NCBI GenBank assembly: GCA_038199035.1
Contig: JBBPZM010000029.1
Location: 1 to 45,848 of the forward strand
Length of the DNA stretch: 45,848 nt
Direction of reading: 5' to 3'
Source: DATAEY01 sp038199035
Lineage (GTDB): Bacteria > Actinomycetota > Thermoleophilia > Solirubrobacterales > Solirubrobacteraceae
Below are positions 1 to 6,791 of this stretch, piece by piece. How positions within the stretch are numbered: position 1 is the first letter of the stretch; each line of letters starts with the position of its first letter. The position numbers and the translations under genes are program-made. Under the pieces are notes generated by a model, which made no database searches, was not told the DNA's origin, and saw nothing but the letters and a program-made list of their open reading frames with translations.

Positions 1-564
1 GGCGTCGAACAGCGGGCGCAGGTAGGGGTCGACCTTGGCCATCATGTCGCCGGGCAGGAAGCCGAGGCGCTCGCCGGCCTCGACGGCGGGCCGGGTGAGG
101 ATGATCCGGTTGACCTCCCGGCGCGAGAGCGCGGCCGCAGCCATGGCGACGGCCAGGAAGGTCTTGCCCGTGCCGGCCGGGCCGATGCCGAAAGTGATCG
201 TGCTCGAGCGGATCGAGTCGACGTAGCGCTTCTGGTTGAGGGTCTTGGGGGCCACGCGGGTCGAGCGGTGGCGCCAGACGACGTCCTCGAGGATCCGCGC
301 CGGGCTCTCGTGCTCGTCGAGCGCCCGGGTCACCGCCTCGATCGTCCCGGGGGCGATCTCGTGGCCCTCGGCGATGAGGTCGGAGAGCTCACGCACCACG
401 GTGCTCGCCGCGCGCACCGCCTCGGGCTCGCCGTCGAGCGTGACCACGTTGCCGCGCAGGAAGACGTCGCACTCGAGGTGTCCCTCCAGCGCCTTGAGGA
501 TCGCGTCATGCGAACCGGCCAGGCCGGCGGCCACCGCGTTGGGGACCTCGAGCTGGCTGCGCAT
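1..564 (-). CDS. phoH: PhoH-family ATPase, C-terminus cut by window edge
   Basis: PhoH-like proteins are cytoplasmic P-loop ATPases, usually encoded beside ybeY and linked to RNA metabolism. Reading leftwards from the ATG at 564, 188 codons are open to the window edge. A KH-like N-terminal region covers residues 1-100, a Q-motif-like stretch (LNQKRYVDSI) lies near 109-118, and the Walker A motif GPAGTGKT lies at about 128-135. The family's conserved LTRPAVEAGE follows it. The ATG overlaps the yqeY stop as ATGA, so the two are translationally coupled. About 130 C-terminal residues, including Walker B, lie outside the window. Identification is secure; the detailed function of the family is not. 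Confidence 0.95.
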   Translation of the reverse strand, partial: MRSQLEVPNAVAAGLAGSHDAILKALEGHLECDVFLRGNVVTLDGEPEAVRAASTVVRELSDLIAEGHEIAPGTIEAVTRALDEHESPARILEDVVWRHRSTRVAPKTLNQKRYVDSIRSSTITFGIGPAGTGKTFLAVAMAAAALSRREVNRIILTRPAVEAGERLGFLPGDMMAKVDPYLRPLFDA

Positions 565-1001
565 CAGGCGCTCAGGGCGTCGCGCACCTTGGCCGAGACG
601 CGCTTGCCGTCGGCGCGGCCACCCACCTGCGGCATCACCGCGCTCATGACCTTCCCCATCTCCTTGGGGGAACCGGCGCCGGTCTCTCTGACCGCCCCGG
701 CCACGATCTCCTCGAGCTCGGCGTCGGAGAGCTCGGCCGGCAGGTAGGCCGCGATCAGCTCCGCTTCGGTGCGCTCGGTGGCGGCAAGTTCCTCTCGCCC
801 GGCGTCGCTGTACTGCTGGGCGGAGTCCAGGCGCCGCTTGCGCTCGCGTCGCAGGGCGGCGAGCTCGTCCCCGCCCTCCTTGGCCGCCTTCTGGAGCTCG
901 GAGAGGACGAAGCGCAGGGCGCCGACACGATCGCGCTCCCCCGCCTTCATGGCCGTGGAGAGGTCGGTCCTGACCTGGTCGGCGATCGTCACTACGGGCA
1001 A
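564..1001 (-). CDS. yqeY: GatB/YqeY domain protein
   Basis: A 145-residue stand-alone YqeY protein, the usual length for this family. It resembles the tail domain of the amidotransferase subunit GatB and is thought to contact tRNA, although its cellular role is unsettled. The protein starts with an amphipathic helical segment (QVRTDLSTAMKAGERDRVGALRFV) whose pattern is typical of the family. It ends with the helical tail domain containing GSPKEMGKVMSAVMPQVGGRADGK, near residues 108-133. It lies directly upstream of phoH with a 4-bp ATGA overlap, matching a common gene order. The ATG at 1001 is the only good start. Confidence 0.93.
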   Translation of the reverse strand: MPVVTIADQVRTDLSTAMKAGERDRVGALRFVLSELQKAAKEGGDELAALRRERKRRLDSAQQYSDAGREELAATERTEAELIAAYLPAELSDAELEEIVAGAVRETGAGSPKEMGKVMSAVMPQVGGRADGKRVSAKVRDALSA

Positions 1002-1116
1002 GGATACGCGCCGATCGGGGCCGCGCGGACCGGGACCGCAGTGAGGCGCCGCGGGCCACCGCCAAGCCGAGGTCGAGCGAACAGGGGCTGAACCCGTGGG
1101 GCGCCGTCGCCTCTGC

Positions 1117-1500
1117 TCAGGTCCTGATTCGGTAGTGGAGATGAACCACGCCGCTGGCGAAACGACGTTCGTCCAGCAGGTCGAGCTTCATCCGCACATG
1201 GTTGGGAAGGGACTGCCTGCCACCTCCTACCAAGATGGGCGCGAGCACCTTCTCCGCAGTGCGCCAGATGTTCGCGAACTCCGGCGTGACGTGCGTCTAG
1301 TCGGAGCCGGTGTCCATGGTCTCCCAGGCGAGCATCACCTCGTACATGCACCGCCCGTAGAGGTAGGTGCCGACCGGCCGCTCGAGGTCGTTGACGAAGC
1401 TGTGCACCTCCTCGTCCGGCGCGGCCCAGTCGAAGTCGCCGCCCTCGTCCGCGACGTAGCCGTCGAGCGACGTGATCGCCGAGTAGATCAGCCTGGCCAT
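1117..1500 (-). pseudogene. Dihydrofolate-reductase-family (RibD C-terminal-like) protein, broken
   Basis: The frame opens at 1500 with MARLIYSAITSLDGYVADEG, the typical start of this NADPH-reductase-like family, and runs to YEVMLAWETMDTGSD. There it meets an in-frame TAG at 1297-1299. The same frame continues with THVTPEFANIWRTAEKV, jumps to the family's C-terminal block LAPILVGGGRQSLPNHVRM, and ends LDLLDERRFASGVVHLHYRIR before TGA at 1117-1119. About 50-60 central residues are missing at the EKV/LAP join. The gene therefore carries a nonsense codon and an in-frame internal deletion. It lies between yqeY and a truncated patatin gene. Confidence 0.85.
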
Positions 1501-1519
1501 AGTGGGGGTCTTGCGAGAC

Positions 1520-1628
1520 TCACCCTAGTCCGAGGTCACGGCGCCGGCTGGACCCTCCCTCGGCAGCCTCCTGCGCGTCGAGGTGCCGGCTGGCCGCGAG
1601 GTAGCCGGCGTTGATCGCCCCCACGCTA
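1520..1628 (-). pseudogene. Patatin-like phospholipase, 3' fragment beyond the IS110 insertion
   Basis: Reading leftwards from the element's edge, this stretch encodes SVGAINAGYLAASRHLDAQE, which continues the patatin nucleophile elbow (G-T-S-V-G) begun at 3226-3350. The serine codon AGC lies exactly at the insertion edge. The frame stays open only to a TAG at about 1520, after a few unrelated residues. Some 200 C-terminal residues, including the catalytic Asp of the Ser-Asp dyad, are gone. The gene is therefore both split and truncated. Fragment identity rests on motif recognition and on the perfect continuity of the two halves. Confidence 0.8.
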
Positions 1629-1647
1629 CCGGCATGAAAATGTCGCC

Positions 1648-1830
1648 GGGAGCGCTGTCCGCCCCGGGACGTAGCTTCGGCTGACTGGGACGGGGGTCCT
1701 TCTCGGAGCAGATGAACGGGCAGGCCGCGCACGCGTTATGGGCTGCGAGCCCGACACGCTAGGTGGCCGCCCCTGCGACCGGCCCGGTTGCGCTGCGAGC
1801 GCGAATCCGTAGTTGTCGTTTGCCCGAGCC
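1648..1830 (+). ncRNA. Predicted IS110 bridge RNA (seekRNA) with target and donor loops
   Basis: No protein is encoded here, but two matching modules are visible. Target loop: GGGCAGGCC (1718-1726) pairs with GGCCGCCC (1765-1772) around hairpin GGGCTGCGAGCCC (1740-1752). The 3' side reads CACGCTAG (1755-1762), identical to the left insertion flank plus core. The 5' side GCGTTA (1733-1738) can pair with TAGTGC of the right flank through two G-U pairs. Donor loop: CGAC (1776-1779) pairs with GTCG (1815-1818) around hairpin GCGCTGCGAGCGC (1790-1802). The 3' side reads ATCCGTAG (1804-1812 region), matching the right end plus core at 3220-3226. The 5' side CCGGT (1784-1788) pairs with the core A plus CCGG of the left end. 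An AGC-TTCG-GCT hairpin (1673-1682) precedes both. The ends are estimated from the predicted junction promoter. Confidence 0.72.
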
Positions 1831-1865
1831 TGCTCCATCGCCGGAAACGATCAAGGAGCCAGGAG

Positions 1866-3089
1866 ATGAGAGCAATCGGAATCGACGTCCACCAGAGCTT
1901 CTGTGAGGTGGCGATCTGCGAGCGAGGAGAGGTGAGATCGGCGGGCCGGATCGAGGCCTCGGTCGAGGCGCTCGAGCTGTTCGCGCAAAGCCTCGGCGGT
2001 GGCGACCGCGTGGCGATGGAGACGAGCGGGCCTGCGTTTGCGATCGCGCGGATCCTCGAGCGCCAGGTCGGCGAGGTGATCGTCACCAACGCCGCCGAGG
2101 TCCGGGCGATCTCCCATGCCCGGGTCAAGTCTGACCGCTTCGACGCCCGCACCCTGGCCCGGCTCGCCGAGTCGGGGATGCTGAGTTCGGTCTGGGTCCC
2201 TGACCCCGACACGGCGTCGCTTCGCCGTCGGATCGCGCGCCGCGCCGCCCTGGTCCGCCAGCGCACCAAGGCCAAGAACGAGGTCCATGCGGTGCTCGCC
2301 CGCTGCCTGCTGGGAAAGCCGCAGGTCGCCGACCTGTTCGGAGTCGCAGGTCGGCGCTGGCTCGAGTCCCTCGAGCTGGCGGCCGAGGAGCAGGAGACCC
2401 TGGAGGGCTGCCTTCGCGAGGTCGACTTCTGCGATCGCGAGGTCGCCCTGATCGACCGCAAGCTCGCCGAGTGGGCGGTCGCCTCGGCGGAGGTCAAGCG
2501 GCTGATGACGATCCCCGGGATCGGGATGACCGCCGCGGTGACGCTGATGAGCGCGATCGGCGAGATCGCCCGCTTCGACGACCCGCGCAAGCTCGTCGCC
2601 TATCTGGGCCTGGATCCAACCTCGCGCCAATCGGGTGACCAACCGGCTCGCGGCGGGCGGATCTCCAAGCGCGGCAACGTTCAGGCTCGCTCGGTGCTGG
2701 TCGAGGCAGCCTGGACGGCGATCCGCTCTCCTGGGCCCCTGCGCGCCTTCGGCGAGCGGGTCCGATCCCGCCATGGCGGCCCGGTCGCTGCGGTCGCGGT
2801 CGCTCGCAAGATCGCCGTCTTGAGCTGGCACCTGCTGAGCCGCGAGGAGGATTACGCCTTCGGCCGTCCCTGGCTCGTTCGCTCAAGGCTGCGTGTTGCC
2901 GAGCGCTTGGCCGGGGCGCCGGCGCTGAGCAAGCGCCACGGCGGGCAGCGCGTCAGGTCGACCCCGGCCGAGCGGGCCACCGAGCGCGAGCTCGCGCAGC
3001 GGGCGGAGGCGGCCTACCGGCGAACGGTCGCCGACTGGAGCGCGGGCACAAAGCTGGGCGCCGGCGCGACATCGGGGCGCGCATCTTGA
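1866..3089 (+). CDS. IS110-family DEDD transposase
   Basis: A 407-residue IS110-type recombinase, which in this family is guided by a bridge RNA from the element's own end. The N-terminal RuvC-like domain shows IGIDVHQ (Asp7), METSGP (Glu52) and VKSDRFDARTLA (Asp90, Asp93), giving the DEDD set. A coiled middle follows. The C-terminal Tnp domain holds MTIPGIGMTAAVTLMSAIG (about 214-232), YLGLDP, TSRQSG and GRISKRGN, with the conserved serines expected of the family. The ATG at 1866 is preceded by AGGAGCCAGGAG. The frame is open 26 codons further upstream, but that stretch overlaps the predicted donor loop and has no better start. The C-terminal tail beyond about residue 340 is Arg-rich. Confidence 0.93.
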   Translation: MRAIGIDVHQSFCEVAICERGEVRSAGRIEASVEALELFAQSLGGGDRVAMETSGPAFAIARILERQVGEVIVTNAAEVRAISHARVKSDRFDARTLARLAESGMLSSVWVPDPDTASLRRRIARRAALVRQRTKAKNEVHAVLARCLLGKPQVADLFGVAGRRWLESLELAAEEQETLEGCLREVDFCDREVALIDRKLAEWAVASAEVKRLMTIPGIGMTAAVTLMSAIGEIARFDDPRKLVAYLGLDPTSRQSGDQPARGGRISKRGNVQARSVLVEAAWTAIRSPGPLRAFGERVRSRHGGPVAAVAVARKIAVLSWHLLSREEDYAFGRPWLVRSRLRVAERLAGAPALSKRHGGQRVRSTPAERATERELAQRAEAAYRRTVADWSAGTKLGAGATSGRAS

Positions 3090-3225
3090 AGTCACCCATC
3101 GGGGGACAAGCAGCGCGGCGGACCCAAGCCCCGAGTCTCGCTCTTTAGCTGGTCGTCTACCGACGCCCAGATCCAGTCTTGCAAGAGGAGACACTCACGA
3201 GCAACACGACTTGACTTTCATCCGT

Positions 3226-3350
3226 AGTGCCGACGAAGATCGACGGCCGCCCGTCCCTGGCCTCGAGCGCGGGCAGCAGCACCGAGAGGGCGCCGACCTC
3301 GTAGGCCCCCCGGGCTCCGCCGCCGCGAGGACCAGCCCGACGCGGTTCAC
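3226..3350 (-). pseudogene. Patatin-like phospholipase, 5' fragment before the IS110 insertion
   Basis: A GTG at 3350 overlaps the ndh stop as GTGA and starts VNRVGLVL. The family's oxyanion-hole motif GGGARGAYEVGAL then appears one frame over, so a single base is missing in the glycine run near 3315-3325. The frame then reads SVLLPALEARDGRPSIFVGT and stops at the insertion edge, just before the nucleophile serine. Patatin-like proteins are lipid acyl hydrolases with a Ser-Asp dyad. The frameshift and the insertion each inactivate the gene. The 4-bp overlap shows that it was co-transcribed behind the NADH dehydrogenase. Confidence 0.82.
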
Positions 3351-4744
3351 GCCGCCGGCGAGCTCGCCGCGGCGGCCGGGCGAGCGGTGCCGGGCCGATC
3401 GTCGTCAGCGACGACGCCATCGCCGGTGGTGCCGGTTGTCCCCCCCGCGCTCTGCTCCTCGAGCTCGGTGCCCAGCGCCGGCGGGTGGCCGAGCTGCCCC
3501 AGCTCCGAGGCGTCGCGCGAGAAGAGCAGGGCCACCGTCCAGTCGGCGACCAGGCGCAGGCGGCGCTTGACCCCCGGCATGGCGAGCATGTGGTACGTGC
3601 GGGTCAGGAACCACGCCGGGAAGCCGCGCCAGCGCAGGCCCATCGTGCTGGCCACGGCCTGGTGGCGGCCCAGGTCGACGAAGATGCCCAGGGTGCGGTA
3701 GCGAAACGGCCGCTGGCGCCCGTTGCCGAGGGCGGCGGCCACATTGCCGGCCACCCGACGGCCCTGGCGCAGGGCGTGCTGCGCGGTGGGCGGGCAGGGC
3801 TGGCCCTTGCGGGCCGGATCGGGCACGGCCGCGGCGTCGCCGATCGCCCACACGTGCTCGTGCCCGTCGACGCGCATGAAGCGATCGGTGCGGATGCGCC
3901 CGCCGTCGGTCAGCGGCAGGCCGAGCCGGCCGACCACCGGGTGGGGCTTGACGCCGGCCGTCCACACGACCGTCCGCGTGGGGATCACCTCGCCGCCCGA
4001 CAGCGTCGCGCTGTCCGCGGTCACGCGCTCGAGCGTCTGGCCCACCCGGAACTCGATCCCCCTCCCCTGGAGGTCGCGCACGGTGAAGTCGGCCAGGCGG
4101 GCGGGAATCTCCATCATCACCCGGTCGCGCGCCTCGACGAGGACCCAGCGCATGCCGTGCACCCGGCAGCGCGGGTAGAGGTCGATGACGTCGGCGGCGA
4201 AGTCCTGGAGCTCGGCCAGCCCCTCGACGCCCGAGTAGCCGCCGCCCACATAGACGAAGGTCAGGTAGGCCGCCCGCTCGCGCTCGTCGGCCACCGTCTC
4301 GGCCGTCTCCAGGGCCAGCAGCAGCCGGTTGCGCAGGGCGATGGCCTCGGGCAGCGTCTTGAAGCCGATCGCGTGCTCGGCCAGGCCGGGGATGGGCAGG
4401 GAGCGCGACACCGAGCCCACCGCGACGATCAGCTGGTCGTACTCGACGGTCTCTTCCTGGCCCTCGACCGAGACGAAGCTCAGCCGGTTGGCCTGCGGGT
4501 CGGCGCCGGTGACCTGCCCGACCCGCAGGTCGGTGTGGGCCAGCTCCTCGCGCAGGGGCACGACCACATGACGGGGCTCGAGTGTCCCCGCCGCCGCCCC
4601 CGGGAGCAGGGGCGTGTACAGCATGAAGTTGACGTCGTTGACCAGCGTGATGCGGGCGCTGTGGGCCGGGAGCACCCGCTCGAGCGTGCGGGCGGCGTAG
4701 AGCCCCCCGAAGCCGCCGCCGGCGATGACGATCCTCCAGGCCAT
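3347..4744 (-). CDS. ndh: Type II NADH dehydrogenase (NDH-2), FAD-dependent
   Basis: A 465-residue single-subunit, non-proton-pumping NADH:quinone oxidoreductase, bound peripherally to the inner face of the membrane. Visible motifs are the FAD dinucleotide fold IVIAGGGFGGLYAARTLE (5-22), the NADH fold VYVGGGYSGVEGLAEL (about 166-181) and the second FAD motif VWAIGDAAA (about 304-312). The C-terminal half has the family's TAQHALRQG and hydrophobic, aromatic segments likely to touch the membrane. The last 40 residues are low-complexity Gly/Thr/Ala. The stop overlaps the GTG of the broken patatin gene. Length and motif order fit NDH-2; a sulfide:quinone oxidoreductase is less likely because no paired redox cysteines are seen. 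Confidence 0.93.
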   Translation of the reverse strand: MAWRIVIAGGGFGGLYAARTLERVLPAHSARITLVNDVNFMLYTPLLPGAAAGTLEPRHVVVPLREELAHTDLRVGQVTGADPQANRLSFVSVEGQEETVEYDQLIVAVGSVSRSLPIPGLAEHAIGFKTLPEAIALRNRLLLALETAETVADERERAAYLTFVYVGGGYSGVEGLAELQDFAADVIDLYPRCRVHGMRWVLVEARDRVMMEIPARLADFTVRDLQGRGIEFRVGQTLERVTADSATLSGGEVIPTRTVVWTAGVKPHPVVGRLGLPLTDGGRIRTDRFMRVDGHEHVWAIGDAAAVPDPARKGQPCPPTAQHALRQGRRVAGNVAAALGNGRQRPFRYRTLGIFVDLGRHQAVASTMGLRWRGFPAWFLTRTYHMLAMPGVKRRLRLVADWTVALLFSRDASELGQLGHPPALGTELEEQSAGGTTGTTGDGVVADDDRPGTARPAAAASSPAA

Positions 4745-4835
4745 TCGCCCCTGAGCCTAAGCCCCGGGCAGCGTAGAGACCAACCGCACAAGCGTGTCAC
4801 AAGGTTGCGTCGGCCTCCGCCTGGGCGGGGGCGCG

Positions 4836-5654
4836 TCAGGGTCGCCGTCGCTCGAGGAGCAGCGTCGCCCACTCCCCCGCCTCGCGACGGTCGCGCTCCG
4901 CCAGTCCACACCGGGCGAAGGCGGCGGAGACCTCGTCGGCCTGGTCGCGCAGGAGGCCGCCGGCCACCAGGTGGGCCGGCGGATCGGTCATTCCCTCGGC
5001 CAGGCGAAGCAGCAGCGGAGCGAGCAGGTTGGCAGACATCGTCTCGGCCGGCGGGACCGGCTCGGCTCGCAGGTCGAAGCGGGCGACCGCGAGCTCCACG
5101 CCGTTGGCCGCGACGTTGTCGCGGGCGGCCGCAACGGCCGCGGTCTCGTGGTCGAGCGCGAGCACCGGCGACCATCCCAGCTTGGCCGCGGCGATGGCCA
5201 GCACGCCCGACCCGCAGCCCAGGTCGACGAACCGGCCCCCGGGCGTCAGGTCGAGCATCGCCTCGAGGCACGTGCGCGTCGTGTGGTGTGAGCCGGTGCC
5301 GAAGGCCTGCCCGGGATCGATCACCACGTCGACCAGGCCGTCCGGCGCCGACGGCGGCTCCTCCCCCGGCGGGCGGACGCGCAGCGTTTCCCCGATCACC
5401 ACCGGGCGGTGGAAGCGCTTCCACCCGTCGTACCAGTCGTCGGGCAGCCGCTCGGTCACCACCTCACACAGCGCCTCGCCCGCCGCGGCGCGCAGCGAGG
5501 GCAGCTCGGGGAGCTCGCCCGGGGCGCCGTAGATCGCGTACTCGACCACGTCGCCCTGGGTCGACTCCTCGACTCCGTTCGGCACGAGCTCGAGCAGCTG
5601 CGCCAGGACCACCTCGGCTTGCGCGCGGCGAACCCGCAGCGCCAGGCGGATCAC
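4836..5654 (-). CDS. prmA: Ribosomal protein L11 methyltransferase
   Basis: A 272-residue class I SAM-dependent methyltransferase that trimethylates ribosomal protein L11. The N-terminal L11-binding domain (to about residue 100) includes DDWYDGWKRFHRPVVIG. The catalytic domain has DPGQAFGTGSHHTTRTCLEAM (Pro-Gly-Gln-Ala-Phe-Gly-Thr-Gly motif), SAM motif I VDLGCGSGVLAIAAAKLG and the NLLAPLL substrate motif. I chose the GTG at 5654 because it overlaps the dnaJ stop as GTGA and begins a conserved-looking VIRLALRV. The open frame upstream is dnaJ antiparallel-frame noise. Co-transcription after hrcA-dnaJ is a widespread arrangement. Confidence 0.93.
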   Translation of the reverse strand: MIRLALRVRRAQAEVVLAQLLELVPNGVEESTQGDVVEYAIYGAPGELPELPSLRAAAGEALCEVVTERLPDDWYDGWKRFHRPVVIGETLRVRPPGEEPPSAPDGLVDVVIDPGQAFGTGSHHTTRTCLEAMLDLTPGGRFVDLGCGSGVLAIAAAKLGWSPVLALDHETAAVAAARDNVAANGVELAVARFDLRAEPVPPAETMSANLLAPLLLRLAEGMTDPPAHLVAGGLLRDQADEVSAAFARCGLAERDRREAGEWATLLLERRRP

Positions 5655-6781
5655 GCCCGCAGGACGCGCCTGAGCTTGGCGAAGACGCCCTCGTCGGCGC
5701 GCAGGTTCTCCTCGGACAGGCTGTCCGAGAGCTGCTCGAGCAGCTTGCGCTGCTCGGCCGTGAGGTGGCGGGGGATGACCACGTTGACCACCACGCGCAG
5801 GTCGCCGGCCGGCCCGCGCCGCAGGCTCGGCAGGCCCCGACCCCCCAGGCTGACCGTGTCGCCCGGCTGGGTCCCGGGCGACAGGTGCACGCTGACGGGT
5901 CCGTCGAGGGTCGGGACCTCGACCCTCGTCCCCAGCGCCGCCGCCGGAGCCGGCACGTCGACCACGGTGACCAGGTCGCTGCCGTCGCGCACGAAGCGCT
6001 CGTCCTCGCGCACGCGCACGAGTACGTAGAGGTCGCCCGCCGGGCCCCCGCCCTCGCCGGCGTGGCCGCGGCCGGCCACCCGCACGCGCTGGCCGTCGTC
6101 GATGCCGGCCGGCACGTCGATCGACAGCCGGCGGCGACCGGCAGTGCGGCCGCGTCCCCTGCACGTCCGGCAGGGGGTCTGGGCGATCTTGCCCTCGCCG
6201 TCGCAGGCGTCGCAGACGACCGCTCGGACCACCTGCCCGAACGGCGTGCGCGACACCGCCCGCAGCTGCCCCGCCCCCCCGCAGCGCTCGCAGGTCTCGA
6301 TCGGCGTTCCCGGCTCCGCGCCGTTGCCGTGGCAGTGCTCGCAGCGCGAGATGGCGTCGTAGCTGACCTCGACCGAGGTGCCGGTGGCCACCTCGGCCAG
6401 CCCGATCTCCACGCTGACCGCGACGTCGGCGCCCTGCATGGCGCCTCCTCGCCCGCCGCCGCCCCCGCCGAAGCCGAACGCGTCGCCCCCACCGAAGAAG
6501 GCGTCGAAGATGTCGCCGAACGATCCGAAGCCCTCGAAGTTGGGCGCGAAGCCGCCGGAGCGCAGCCCCTCGTGGCCGTAGCGGTCGTAGACCCGACGGC
6601 GGTCGGCGTCGGAGAGGACCTCGTAGGCCTCGGCCGCCTCCTTGAACTTCGCCTCGGCCTCGGGGTCGTGGTTGTTGACGTCGGGGTGCAGCTCGCGGGC
6701 CAGACGCCGGAAGGCCTTCTTGACGTCCTGCTCGCCAGCGCCTCGCGAGACGCCGAGAACCTCGTAGTAGTCGCGGGGCAC
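5651..6781 (-). CDS. dnaJ: Chaperone DnaJ
   Basis: A 376-residue type I Hsp40 co-chaperone of DnaK. The J domain (2-67) starts PRDYYEVLGVSRGA and has HPD in LHPDVNN at about 33. A long Gly/Phe-rich linker (about 75-112) follows. The zinc domain has all four repeats: CEHCHGNG, CERCGGAG, CDACDGEG and CRTCRGRG. The C-terminal beta domains hold the client site. The start is a GTG at 6781. It lies 10 bp after hrcA and overlaps prmA by 4 bp, so the three form one operon. No dnaK or grpE is within the window, so this may be a second dnaJ paired with hrcA rather than with dnaK. Confidence 0.96.
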   Translation of the reverse strand: MPRDYYEVLGVSRGAGEQDVKKAFRRLARELHPDVNNHDPEAEAKFKEAAEAYEVLSDADRRRVYDRYGHEGLRSGGFAPNFEGFGSFGDIFDAFFGGGDAFGFGGGGGGRGGAMQGADVAVSVEIGLAEVATGTSVEVSYDAISRCEHCHGNGAEPGTPIETCERCGGAGQLRAVSRTPFGQVVRAVVCDACDGEGKIAQTPCRTCRGRGRTAGRRRLSIDVPAGIDDGQRVRVAGRGHAGEGGGPAGDLYVLVRVREDERFVRDGSDLVTVVDVPAPAAALGTRVEVPTLDGPVSVHLSPGTQPGDTVSLGGRGLPSLRRGPAGDLRVVVNVVIPRHLTAEQRKLLEQLSDSLSEENLRADEGVFAKLRRVLRA

Positions 6782-6791
6782 GTGGGGCTAG

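Larger units (their letters stand above)
1627..3226 (+). mobile_element. IS110-family insertion sequence, apparently complete (about 1.6 kb)
   Basis: Borders come from the interrupted patatin gene. The left flank ends CACGCTA (1622-1628), the right flank begins TAGTGCC (3225-3231), and the intact gene would read CACGCTAGTGCC, so a TA dinucleotide is shared as core. IS110 elements use such 2-bp cores. Inside, the left edge reads CCGGCATGAAAA. The right edge, on the other strand, reads CGGATGAAAG, a short imperfect inverted match. The element carries about 237 bp of non-coding left end (1629-1865), one DEDD transposase (1866-3089) and about 135 bp of right end. A TTGACT at 3211-3216 would sit 17 bp from GAAAAT (1636-1641) if the ends were joined as a circle. 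Confidence 0.88.

Noticed and set aside
1788..1865. N-terminal extension of the IS110 transposase by 26 codons
   Set aside because: It would cover the predicted donor loop. The ATG at 1866 has a good ribosome site and matches family N-termini.
1506..3200. Similar sequences TCTTGC...ACTCAC at about 1508 and 3178 as element ends or target duplication
   Set aside because: The patatin join sets the ends at 1627 and 3226. The similarity is imperfect and the left copy lies outside the element.
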